Positions 1 to 6,853 of a stretch of 11,111 nucleotides of DNA are shown here, one piece after another. The notes beneath the pieces were generated by a model, which had not been told where the DNA came from, searched no databases, and saw only the letters and a list, made by a program, of their open reading frames with translations. The DNA is from Methanobacterium sp. (lineage in GTDB: Archaea; Methanobacteriota; Methanobacteria; Methanobacteriales; Methanobacteriaceae). The stretch is from assembly GCA_003151535.1 (NCBI GenBank), contig PLXT01000028.1:9783-20893 (forward strand). The letters are read 5' to 3'. The position numbers were made by a program, and so were the translations under genes. The first letter of the stretch is position 1; each line of letters starts with the position of its first letter.

Positions 1-61
1 CTTCTAAGTTACGTTCAAACTTATCTACCAATTCGATTATTTCTGCAGGTGCTTCTAACAA
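1..61 (-). CDS. N-terminus of a probable type IIG restriction-modification enzyme (partial)
   Basis: Only the first 20 codons and one base lie in the window; the gene runs off the left edge. The reading, from a TTG start at 59-61, contains APAEIIELVDKFERNLE. This resembles the usual N-terminus of Eco57I-like type IIG enzymes, single proteins that both methylate and cut DNA, in which a phrase like 'xxELVERFERNxxAY' precedes an endonuclease region; that comparison is from memory of the family. The start is supported by GGGGG at 68-72 (minus strand), six bases upstream, able to pair with the 16S tail using one G-U wobble, and by an in-frame TAG at 77-79. The 1061-residue STAND gene lies upstream on the same strand about 330 bp away, so the two may form a defence cluster. 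With so little sequence the family call is provisional; it could be another methylase-type protein. Confidence 0.5.
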   Translation of the reverse strand, partial: MLEAPAEIIELVDKFERNLE

Positions 62-394
62 TTTATACCCCCATAACTAATCAAATGTATTTAATAACTG
101 AATCTTATATCTTACTATTCATATTTTAAAGAATTTGCTGATAATAGTAAGTTAAACAGAATAAAATGAACATTTATGTATTAGTATTTAATACCAATTT
201 AAACCTTAAATTAGGCACAAATCGATTGATCGATTAATATTTGAATTTTAAATAGATTTGAAAGCTTAACAAAGTTCATGTATATTATGGCTTTGGTATA
301 GGAGTAATTAGATATTTATGACTGTTTTTAACTAATTAATTAACAAACAAGTACATTAACAAATCCATAAATATGTTCAGGGATCGGATTGATC
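62..394. other. AT-rich intergenic region with a hyphenated ATCGAT palindrome
   Basis: No convincing gene is seen on either strand. The stretch separates the stop of the STAND-HEAT gene from the start of the restriction-enzyme gene and should hold the promoter of the latter; a TATA-like TTATTAAATA lies on the minus strand around 87-96. At 221-234 two ATCGAT palindromes are separated by two bases, forming a 14-bp symmetric site that could bind a dimeric regulator. No T-tract of five or more follows the upstream gene on the minus strand, so read-through into the next gene is possible. Confidence 0.45.
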
Positions 395-3300
395 TTAATA
401 AACGATTTTTCGAATGGAATAAGGGTTTTCTATTTCATCATCATCAAAATCAAATTCAATTGATTCTACGATATTATCCACTAATCTCGAGCCACTTATT
501 TCCTTTAATGTATTCCAAATTGCTCCATCTTGAAAATTTAGATCATCTTTCAATAAATCTACAATTGGTTTTACTACACTAATATCATCTATTTTAGCTA
601 ATGCAAAAATTACTTCCTCTTGAATGTCAGGATTATCATGTTTTAATGTAACTATTAGAGGTTCCACACCTTTTTTATCTCTCAATTCACCTAATGCTTG
701 TACTACTTTGAATATAATTTCTGTATCAGTATTTGATAGTTCCCCAATAAGAGGTCGAACCGCAGATAAATCCTTAAATTCACCCAATGCTTCAACACAT
801 CTTTTCTTTATATTTGTATTTGAATCTTTTAACAGTTTAATAAAGAATTGAACTGATTTTTGATTTCCAATTTTATTGATTGCATTTGTAGCGGAATAAA
901 TTACGGAAGATAAACTATTCTCACATAATATGAGTTCTTGAAGAGGTTCGATAGCAATTGGATTTCCCATTTTACCTAATATTTCTGCAGCATTTTCTCG
1001 TATTCGTGGATCTAAGTCTTTAAGCATTTTAATCAGAGGATTGATCGTTTGTGGGCCATTCATCATTCCTAATGCTGTGATCACTTCCAATTTAGTTAAT
1101 GTGTCTCCATTGTTTAAGATATTAATAAAAGGAGTAATTATTTTCCCATCTTTAATCTCTCTTAATGCACGTATGCCTGCTCTTCTAATATCTAATTCTT
1201 GATCATTTAAAATTATATGAATCAGAGGTTCCACAGCTTTTGGATCTCCAATTATTCTAAGCGTTTCTATAGCTGCTTTTCGTATAATGGGTTTTGAATC
1301 TCCCAATAGAATAATAACATATTCTAATATTGAAGAACTTATTTCTTTTAATCCTTCAGTAGTTCTGCTATGATCAATCCAATATGGTTCATATATTGAA
1401 ATTTCACGTTTTATAACCTTGATTAAAGGTTCTATTGCAGGTTTACCTATTTTTCCTAAAGCTATTATTATTTCATATCTAATATCCCCAAATGAGTTCT
1501 TTAACAATTCAATGAGTGGTAAAACTGCTTCAGAATCCCCTATATTTCCTAACCCAATAATACTTTTTAGTAAAATACCGGTATCAGGATTTTCTAAATT
1601 TTTAATTAGAGGCATAATAGCTCTATGATCTTTTATCCTACCTAAAGCCTCCGCTGATGCTTTACGGGCACTTATATCTGTTCCATTAAGAGTTTCAATT
1701 AATAAAGGAACCGCAGATGGTTCTCCTATTTTACCTAATGCTTCTATAGAAGTTCTTCGAACAGCAAAATCATTGTCATTTAATAATTCAATTAGTAATG
1801 GAACCGCTCTAGAATCTCTTATATTTCCTAATGCCCAGGCACAAGCTCGTCTAACATTTTCATGCGGATCATTTGAACTTTCAATTAGTAATGGAACTGC
1901 TCTAGAATCCCCTATATTTCCTAATGATTCTGCTGTACCTATTTGAACATATCTTAATTCATGATTCAAAAGATTTTTAGATACTTCATTGAAAATTGTT
2001 AAACAACCCGGATTCTTCAGAACATTTTTAATCGATTCTTTATAAAGAGAATGTGAAAATTCTAAATATTTTTCCTTTTTAAATATTCTTTCCTTAACTC
2101 GGTACTCCTCTTCTAAAATGTTTTCGAAATTTTCGAAATTTTCATCTTTCATATTTGCATATTCGTTCTTAATCAGATCTAATTCAAATTTTTCTGAAAT
2201 AAAAATTAGTGATAACAACAAAACTCTATCTTTTCGACCTGCTTTGTAAAGACCTATAATTTCATCTGCAAATGCTCTACTGGTACTTTTAGAATATCTA
2301 AATATCTTTTCATCTAATTCCGTTTGATCAGTAGTTTTTATTGTAGCTTCTACAAAATCATAAATACTAAGAGGTGTAGGTAATTTTTCTTTATTTTCAA
2401 TAGATTTATAAATTAAATTCTCAAGTTCTTCTATCCCTAGCCATTTACATCCCTTTTCTGTAGCCCATCTTTTTAACATGAACGCTCTTTTCTGCGAATT
2501 ATAAGCTGGTTGTAATATGTTTAATTCCTGTTCAAACTCTCTTATTTCTCCTTCAGAATAAGATTCTTTTTCAAATTCTTCAAAAACGTCTTTCCTTGAA
2601 GTTATGATTACAAAAACATTATCTCTATTTTTAACCGTGTTGATAATATGAGAAATCCTTTCTTTAAGATCATCGCGACTTTCATAATTAGTTTTTCCAA
2701 AAGGGTCTTCAAAATATAATATATGCTGTGAATCTAATTGTGATTCAATATTAGCTAATTTATCCCTTACATCTTTCCGTTCGATATCATCTTTACCAGA
2801 TATCCATTTAGGAGTATAGCCAGAGTTAAAATATTCCCATAATAACTTAATTGAAGTGTATGTTTTTCCATATCCTGCTGTTCCAGTAATAAAAACAATT
2901 CTATCTCTTTCCAGAGTTTTTTTTATTTCATCATATCCATCAGGAGGAATAAAGACCCTATCTATCAATGCACCAGAAAAATCACTTCGCTCATGTTTTA
3001 TTTTATTTAAAAAGTCATTAATTTTGTTCTCTCTTTCAATAATATTATTTGGCAGATAATGAAAATGTCTATTTTCAAAAAGAATTTGTTCACAACTATT
3101 TTGATCTGCTATAACAAGTTCATTAAAAAATGAGTCTGTAATAACAATAAATGTCTCCTTAATTGATTCACCGTTATTATCTTTATACCATTTATGATAA
3201 TCTTTTATAATACCGAATTTTAAAAATTCTATCGTTTCTTTGTACGTATCTATTTTATTACCTTCTAAATTAGCAAATTTGTTGAAATATTTTATGCCGA

Positions 3301-3580
3301 TACCTATCTCCATTGGTATATCAAGGTTTAACATTCTTGATATTACAGAAAGTACTTTCTGATTATTATCAATAGCCAGAATCCAGTCATCTCTAGCAAA
3401 AGATTTTCCAATTAATAGTCCTTCTACCCTACATCTTCTTAATTCTTCTCTAATTGTATTTACAAAGGATGTTCTTACCATCTCTGGTGACATTATATTA
3501 TTTGCTATATCTTCAGCTAAATTTTCAAATCCTAAAATATCCACATATACTAAGTAAACCTTTTTTTTATGGGCCATCAT
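395..3580 (-). CDS. Cyclase-like / STAND NTPase / HEAT-repeat protein (putative defence protein)
   Basis: A 1061-residue protein in three parts. Residues about 7-155 resemble a class III nucleotidyl cyclase: VYVDILGF with D14 as candidate metal ligand, a second acidic pair DD at 64-65 on the next hairpin, and EIGIGI at 91-96. Residues about 205-330 form a STAND-type P-loop NTPase like nSTAND3: FIPPDGYDE at 210-218, Walker A GTAGYGKT at 233-240, Walker B ILYFEDPFG at 287-295, sensor VIITSR at 324-329. A helical stretch to about 535 follows, then HEAT (PBS-lyase-like) repeats of about 31 residues up to about 1030; at least 14 copies of the 'AVxPLI' helix can be counted. The tail is acidic (FDFDDDE). 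In known STAND defence proteins the repeats sense a ligand, the NTPase oligomerises and the N-terminal domain acts; here the action could be making a nucleotide messenger. This role is inferred. The start is ATGATG with no good Shine-Dalgarno; the second ATG is equally possible. No partner effector is visible. Confidence 0.85.
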   Translation of the reverse strand: MMAHKKKVYLVYVDILGFENLAEDIANNIMSPEMVRTSFVNTIREELRRCRVEGLLIGKSFARDDWILAIDNNQKVLSVISRMLNLDIPMEIGIGIKYFNKFANLEGNKIDTYKETIEFLKFGIIKDYHKWYKDNNGESIKETFIVITDSFFNELVIADQNSCEQILFENRHFHYLPNNIIERENKINDFLNKIKHERSDFSGALIDRVFIPPDGYDEIKKTLERDRIVFITGTAGYGKTYTSIKLLWEYFNSGYTPKWISGKDDIERKDVRDKLANIESQLDSQHILYFEDPFGKTNYESRDDLKERISHIINTVKNRDNVFVIITSRKDVFEEFEKESYSEGEIREFEQELNILQPAYNSQKRAFMLKRWATEKGCKWLGIEELENLIYKSIENKEKLPTPLSIYDFVEATIKTTDQTELDEKIFRYSKSTSRAFADEIIGLYKAGRKDRVLLLSLIFISEKFELDLIKNEYANMKDENFENFENILEEEYRVKERIFKKEKYLEFSHSLYKESIKNVLKNPGCLTIFNEVSKNLLNHELRYVQIGTAESLGNIGDSRAVPLLIESSNDPHENVRRACAWALGNIRDSRAVPLLIELLNDNDFAVRRTSIEALGKIGEPSAVPLLIETLNGTDISARKASAEALGRIKDHRAIMPLIKNLENPDTGILLKSIIGLGNIGDSEAVLPLIELLKNSFGDIRYEIIIALGKIGKPAIEPLIKVIKREISIYEPYWIDHSRTTEGLKEISSSILEYVIILLGDSKPIIRKAAIETLRIIGDPKAVEPLIHIILNDQELDIRRAGIRALREIKDGKIITPFINILNNGDTLTKLEVITALGMMNGPQTINPLIKMLKDLDPRIRENAAEILGKMGNPIAIEPLQELILCENSLSSVIYSATNAINKIGNQKSVQFFIKLLKDSNTNIKKRCVEALGEFKDLSAVRPLIGELSNTDTEIIFKVVQALGELRDKKGVEPLIVTLKHDNPDIQEEVIFALAKIDDISVVKPIVDLLKDDLNFQDGAIWNTLKEISGSRLVDNIVESIEFDFDDDEIENPYSIRKIVY

Positions 3581-3670
3581 TTATATCGATCCATACAAAT
3601 CTTAATAAATTATGAAAGTAATTATCTACTTTTTTATTGCTCTTACTCTTCTTTATACTCATTGTAAAAA

Positions 3671-3684
3671 TTATTTATATTATA
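3671..3684 (-). promoter_or_regulatory. Candidate TATA box for the cyclase-STAND-HEAT gene
   Basis: On the minus strand this reads TATAATATAAATAA, a good archaeal TATA-like element about 90 bp before the ATG. Transcription starting some 25 bp downstream would give a leader of about 65 nt. The whole area is AT-rich, so chance matches are common; a second AT-rich stretch nearer the start (3603-3612) is an alternative. Confidence 0.3.
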
Positions 3685-3772
3685 CATTTAATAGACAAGG
3701 TTTTTTTTGTTTGTAATTAATTTGGATTTATAAAAAAAGACTAAATTTTTGATAACAATTTAATTAATTAGA

Positions 3773-4003
3773 ATGCTAAAGTATAATAGTACACAGAAAA
3801 CTCATTTAAGTTCTCCAGATTCTGCTAAAGTAGTATATTATATGATAACTGGTTGTTTCCATCCTTATGTTTCTTATATCCGTATGTCTTCAGTTGTTTG
3901 GTCGGCATTTTTAAGATATCTTTGGTTTCTTCCTAATCTTATCATTCTGGCATCATATTATCAACATTCAAGTTATAAGGATGCTGTTTATTCTATAACT
4001 TAA
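3773..4003 (+). CDS. Small hypothetical protein, hydrophobic C-terminal half (doubtful)
   Basis: A 76-codon open frame with no recognised family. Residues about 38-62 are hydrophobic and aromatic (SSVVWSAFLRYLWFLPNLII), enough for one membrane-spanning helix, so a small membrane peptide is possible. In its favour, 76 codons without a stop is uncommon in DNA this AT-rich, and TTTATAAA at 3727-3734 could serve as a TATA box giving a short leader. Against it, there is no Shine-Dalgarno, an in-frame TAG abuts the ATG, and the frame sits alone in a long otherwise non-coding region next to the repeat array. It may be a remnant of an older gene. Confidence 0.25.
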   Translation: MLKYNSTQKTHLSSPDSAKVVYYMITGCFHPYVSYIRMSSVVWSAFLRYLWFLPNLIILASYYQHSSYKDAVYSIT

Positions 4004-4057
4004 TTTAAGATCTATTAATTTATTTACACACATATACATTCATGAATTGATCTGGAC

Positions 4058-4082
4058 ATTTGATTTGGGATGATTTGATTTG
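4058..4082 (+). repeat. Short direct repeat ATTTGATTTG
   Basis: The 10-mer ATTTGATTTG occurs at 4058-4067 and again at 4073-4082, offset by 15 bp, and a related TTGATTG follows at 4090-4096. It lies just left of the 42-bp repeats and may be part of the same origin-like region, or simply low-complexity sequence. Confidence 0.4.
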
Positions 4083-4154
4083 TTATGGGTTGATTGTAGT
4101 ATTTTAGTCTCTTTTTGAAAGTAATACTTTAGGTTGTTGTGAAATGTTAGTGGT

Positions 4155-4249
4155 AAAGTACACTTCAGTTTTCCTTTATAAGCAAAAGTGATGTAAAAAG
4201 TACACCTCATTTTTTCACTTATAAAGGATTTGTAAAATAAAGTACACCT
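4155..4249 (+). repeat. Three direct repeats with exact 42-bp spacing (iteron-like)
   Basis: The core AAAGTACAC[CT]T starts at 4155, 4197 and 4239. Both steps are exactly 42 bp, four turns of B-DNA at 10.5 bp per turn, so a protein bound at each copy would sit on the same face of the helix. Similarity extends past the core in copies 1 and 2 (TCA followed by a T-run). The copies read GTAAAGTACACTTCA, AAAAAGTACACCTCA and ATAAAGTACACCTTG. Exact spacing with diverged spacer sequence points to selection on binding geometry. The likely ligand is either the ribbon-helix-helix protein or the ATPase encoded just downstream. Confidence 0.75.
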
Positions 4250-4349
4250 TGTAAAAAGGGGTCAAATGTGCTAATTATTACTTTAAATAGCTTTATAATG
4301 GTTAATGGCCATAGTATGGAGTAAGTGCTTCTAATAAAAGATATGAGGA

Positions 4350-4386
4350 ATGTATTGTTGATATCAATTTTTAAACTTCAATACAT
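4350..4386. repeat. Nested inverted repeats (possible cruciform)
   Basis: ATGTATTG at 4350-4357 is the exact reverse complement of CAATACAT at 4379-4386. The loop begins with another perfect palindrome, TTGATATCAA at 4358-4367, directly against the left arm. It could be a protein-binding site, a cruciform at the origin or a short RNA hairpin. Confidence 0.5.
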
Positions 4387-4428
4387 GTCTTACTAGGACA
4401 CTAAGTAATTGTGGTTAATTTGGTGAAG

Positions 4429-4438
4429 TTAACGTTAA
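4429..4438. promoter_or_regulatory. TTAACGTTAA palindrome upstream of the RHH gene (candidate operator)
   Basis: A perfect 10-bp palindrome 25 bp upstream of the TATA box of the ribbon-helix-helix gene. The same 10-mer occurs at 9469-9478, upstream of the ArdC operon, paired there with an inverted near-copy. RHH proteins bind short palindromes as dimers, so autoregulation is a reasonable inference. Confidence 0.45.
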
Positions 4439-4463
4439 ATTTTGTCAAATTGGATTCGGCACC

Positions 4464-4470
4464 TTTATAT
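4464..4470 (+). promoter_or_regulatory. TATA box of the RHH / small protein / ATPase operon
   Basis: TTTATAT (in TTTATATTAA) lies 54 bp before the ATG at 4518. A start about 25 bp downstream, near 4492, would leave a 25-nt leader containing the strong GGAGGTGA. A second TATA-like CTTATATTA at 4487-4495 is less well placed. Confidence 0.45.
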
Positions 4471-4517
4471 TAACCCAAATACTTGCTTATATTATCAAAC
4501 ATATCGGAGGTGAAATA

Positions 4518-4733
4518 ATGCCTGGAAGATATAACATATCGAAATTAATCTATATTAGTGATGATCAGAAGCAGAGACTTCAAGAAATAAAAAATGAAGT
4601 CTCAGAAACTGGGGGTGATACATCCTTGAACAAACTAATCCGTGATTCAATAGATCTGTTGGTTTACAGTTACAAAGATGAAATTGTAAAACACTACGCA
4701 CCACGAAATATTAAAAACTTAATTAAGAACTAA
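4518..4733 (+). CDS. Ribbon-helix-helix (CopG/Arc-like) DNA-binding protein
   Basis: A 71-residue protein with the size and pattern of the RHH fold. A short strand (NISKLIYIS, residues 6-14) would form the DNA-contacting ribbon; helix 1 follows (DDQKQRLQEIKNEV, 15-28); then a turn and a helix with the typical 'SLNKLIRDSIDLL' (36-48), ending in a basic, amphipathic tail. Such proteins act as dimers and commonly repress plasmid replication or toxin-antitoxin genes. The start is firm: GGAGGTGA at 4506-4513, four bases before the ATG. It is the first gene of a probable operon with the 51-residue protein and the ATPase. Its likely targets are the 42-bp repeats or the TTAACGTTAA palindrome upstream. 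The role as copy-number or operon regulator is inferred from family and position. Confidence 0.75.
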   Translation: MPGRYNISKLIYISDDQKQRLQEIKNEVSETGGDTSLNKLIRDSIDLLVYSYKDEIVKHYAPRNIKNLIKN

Positions 4734-4810
4734 ATTATACCTTAAAAACCTTGGTAGAGGATTATGGAGGGAAAATATGAGTTAAAAAAGTAATCACAAA
4801 GGTGAAAAAT

Positions 4811-4966
4811 ATGCATGAAAAGAAAGCCATATATTGTAATGAAATAATTAGAAATAAAGAGACTTGTTTTGATTTAATTATTGAAGTAGCTAACGGAAAC
4901 TGTTTTAAACTCCATTATAGAATGTTCCTGAATAATGAGGAATATTTTGCTAAGGGGGTTTGCTAA
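4811..4966 (+). CDS. 51-residue Cys-containing small protein, unknown function
   Basis: An intact short gene with a good ribosome site (AGGTGA ending five bases before the ATG) whose TAA stop directly abuts the ATG of the ATPase gene (TAAATG), so the two are almost certainly co-translated. The protein begins MHEKKAIYCNEII and has cysteines at 9, 19, 31 and 51 plus H35. The cysteines are too widely spaced for a standard zinc finger but could bind metal in a dimer or with a partner. Predicted strands around FDLIIEVANG and CFKLHYRMF suggest a small beta-rich fold. No family is recognised. Position suggests an accessory factor for the ATPase or for replication; that is inference. Confidence 0.6.
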   Translation: MHEKKAIYCNEIIRNKETCFDLIIEVANGNCFKLHYRMFLNNEEYFAKGVC

Positions 4967-6853
4967 ATGGCTGAATTTGAAGATATTATCATTGATCAAT
5001 TGACTTTCAAATTTAATCAGCCTGAGAAAGAAATAGCTGTAGATATACCAATTGCTGGCGGTATTGCTACTCTTACTTCTAAACCTGTGAGTAGTAGCAC
5101 TTATGATGTTATGGTTAAAATAGGAGAAGAGAAGAAGTTTAGCTTTAAAATTGACAAAACGATAACAGCTATTGGATCTAATAACAACAGCAGATACTAC
5201 AAACTCCTCAGAGGCAATATGAAAAAACATGGAATTGTTCCAGATTATGAAGGGAATGATTCCAAGGAGAAGTTTAACAATTTTATTTTCGATCTTCAAA
5301 CCGCAGACGGAGATATAATTAATATCACAAACAGCTCCAAATGGCAAGGTAGAGATGAAGAGGTAAAGAAACAAAGTTGGGCAGAAGTTTCCGACTCAAT
5401 AGAAGAATTTCCAATTGCTATCAAAACTGAAGCTATTGAAATACTTAAGAATGGAAGCTTGATAGACGAAATTTTAAAAGTTGCAGAACTTAAAGCAGTT
5501 GGACAAGAAGATAACACAGCTCTTGTAACATTAATAGCTCTTTCCTCATTCTTAAACGATTCAGTACATCATATCTCTACAGGCCCACCAGGAACAAGTA
5601 AATCAACCATTACAGATACTATTTTCGATATTTTCCCATCACAACGGAAAGAAAGTATAGGAAAAAGCAGCACACCAGCTAGTCTATCTAACATGACAAT
5701 CTATAAAGAAGGTCCCCAAGTACTAAGTCGTAAATTCATAAGAATAGGAGATCTAGGAAATGAAGAAGAAATAAAAGCAGCATTACCCTTACTATCCATA
5801 TTCAAAGAATTAATGTCCGAGAAAAAATATGACAAAACCATATCAATTCCTCAAGGAGATACACACGTAACCAAAAGACTGAAAATAAGTGGTGTAGGTA
5901 GCGTTCACTTATCAACAATAGAATCCAATGTTGAGAGCCAATATGACTCGAGAGCTATTATTTCATCACCTAATGACACCAGCGAAACAGCCAAACTAAT
6001 TAAAACTCATCAATTAAATGATGTTGATCGATTATTGAATGACAAAGAGTTTAAAAAACGAAGACTTCCTATTGCAGCAGCAATTGAATCATTGTGCCGA
6101 TTCATTGAGAAATTAGAGTCTAATCATGGTGATGTTCAGTTTGCAAATCCTTATGCTCATCATATGAATGAAATCTTTAATATTGACTCTTCAAAAAATG
6201 TTAATAGGAACCGAAATCATATCCGAGACCTTCCAAAAAGTGTAACATTAACCAACATCAAAAACCGAGACATATGGATCCACAAAGAAGACAAAGACGT
6301 CAAAATTCTTATAACACCCGAAGACTATCTATATTCCTTAAAAATTATTGGAAAACCAATATTAAAGATGCTTTCAGACATCAGCCCACAACAACAATCA
6401 TATATCCGATTTATAGAAGAAAATTATGTTTACACAGAAGAATGCAAACCTAAAGATCTAGATTATTATAATGATTTTGCAATAGGTGAATCATCCTTCA
6501 GTGACGATGGATGGATGTCAAAAATCGCATCAGATGTCTGCTTTTGCAAAAAAGATGTTACTTCAGGTTTGGGAGTAAGTGAAACAACAGCTAGTAGGAT
6601 GTTGGACGATCTGTGTGAGAGGAAAGTCATATTCAAACACCAAATACGAAAGAATTATTATTTTCCAACACAGGAGTTTTTCCAATATTCTAAAACGTAT
6701 TCTCCCGAATTCTTTAAAGATGAAGAGCTTGAAATAGGTGGAAAAGTGCATCAGATCGCAATAAAAGAATATGAAGCTGCTATTCAAATACTAAAAGGAG
6801 CAGGATATAGCAATCAACCCATCTACCAATCAGTGTTTGGTAAGCATAAATGA
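4967..6853 (+). CDS. P-loop ATPase with winged helix, probable replication helicase/initiator
   Basis: A 628-residue protein. Residues 1-130 are beta-rich and unassigned. Residues about 150-345 are the ATPase: Walker A GPPGTSKST at 206-214, a FPSQ-then-SSTPASL stretch typical of mobile-element helicases, a Walker-B-like IRIGDLGNEEE at 258-268, SIFKELMSEKKY at 277-288, GVGSVHLSTI at 309-318, and SQYDSRAI at 324-331, whose R329 is a candidate arginine finger. This layout resembles phage and plasmid helicase/primase ATPases (MCM-like superfamily), though the glycine before the Walker lysine is replaced by serine (TSKS). Residues about 515-565 form a winged helix-turn-helix (VTSGLGVSETTASRMLDDLC). 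No primase domain is evident. The start is fixed by GGGGGT at 4954-4959 and the abutting upstream stop. Position downstream of iteron-like repeats and an RHH gene supports replication initiation. Host range and exact family are not resolved. Confidence 0.7.
   Translation: MAEFEDIIIDQLTFKFNQPEKEIAVDIPIAGGIATLTSKPVSSSTYDVMVKIGEEKKFSFKIDKTITAIGSNNNSRYYKLLRGNMKKHGIVPDYEGNDSKEKFNNFIFDLQTADGDIINITNSSKWQGRDEEVKKQSWAEVSDSIEEFPIAIKTEAIEILKNGSLIDEILKVAELKAVGQEDNTALVTLIALSSFLNDSVHHISTGPPGTSKSTITDTIFDIFPSQRKESIGKSSTPASLSNMTIYKEGPQVLSRKFIRIGDLGNEEEIKAALPLLSIFKELMSEKKYDKTISIPQGDTHVTKRLKISGVGSVHLSTIESNVESQYDSRAIISSPNDTSETAKLIKTHQLNDVDRLLNDKEFKKRRLPIAAAIESLCRFIEKLESNHGDVQFANPYAHHMNEIFNIDSSKNVNRNRNHIRDLPKSVTLTNIKNRDIWIHKEDKDVKILITPEDYLYSLKIIGKPILKMLSDISPQQQSYIRFIEENYVYTEECKPKDLDYYNDFAIGESSFSDDGWMSKIASDVCFCKKDVTSGLGVSETTASRMLDDLCERKVIFKHQIRKNYYFPTQEFFQYSKTYSPEFFKDEELEIGGKVHQIAIKEYEAAIQILKGAGYSNQPIYQSVFGKHK

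Larger units (their letters stand above)
4118..4386. other. Putative replication origin region
   Basis: This stretch has no supported gene and combines a near-perfect palindrome AAAGTAATACTTT (4118-4130), three phased direct repeats (4155-4249), an inverted CCTTTATAAG / CTTATAAAGG pair around the middle repeat (4173-4182 and 4218-4227) and a nested palindrome (4350-4386), all in AT-rich DNA. It lies upstream of a ribbon-helix-helix gene and a replication-type ATPase. Repeats of this kind upstream of a replication gene are typical of iteron-controlled plasmid origins. That this is an origin is inferred from layout. Confidence 0.5.

Noticed and set aside
373..3059. Several plus-strand open frames of 67-75 codons inside the STAND-HEAT gene
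   Set aside because: They lie antisense to a long gene with clear domains, have no ribosome sites, and arise from the repetitive HEAT coding sequence.
4040..4210. Minus-strand 56-codon frame across the 42-bp repeats
   Set aside because: It is built from the repeats and AT-rich filler (two copies of the repeat give RCTF and KCTL), with no proper Shine-Dalgarno.
4155..4249. Repeat array considered as a CRISPR
   Set aside because: Repeat core is only about 11-15 bp, three copies, spacers partly similar to each other, and no cas genes.
4764..4793. Nine-codon mini frame MEGKYELKK, and a two-codon ATG AGT TAA inside it after GGAGG
   Set aside because: Too short to support; possibly a decayed start or leader, but nothing downstream depends on it visibly.
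4874..5517. Minus-strand frames of 166 and 73 codons opposite the start of the ATPase gene
   Set aside because: Antisense to a well-supported gene; composition rich in Ser/Phe/Ile typical of a shadow frame; no ribosome site.
6563..6787. Minus-strand 74-codon frame within the ATPase gene
   Set aside because: Antisense to the winged-helix coding region, hydrophobic shadow composition.
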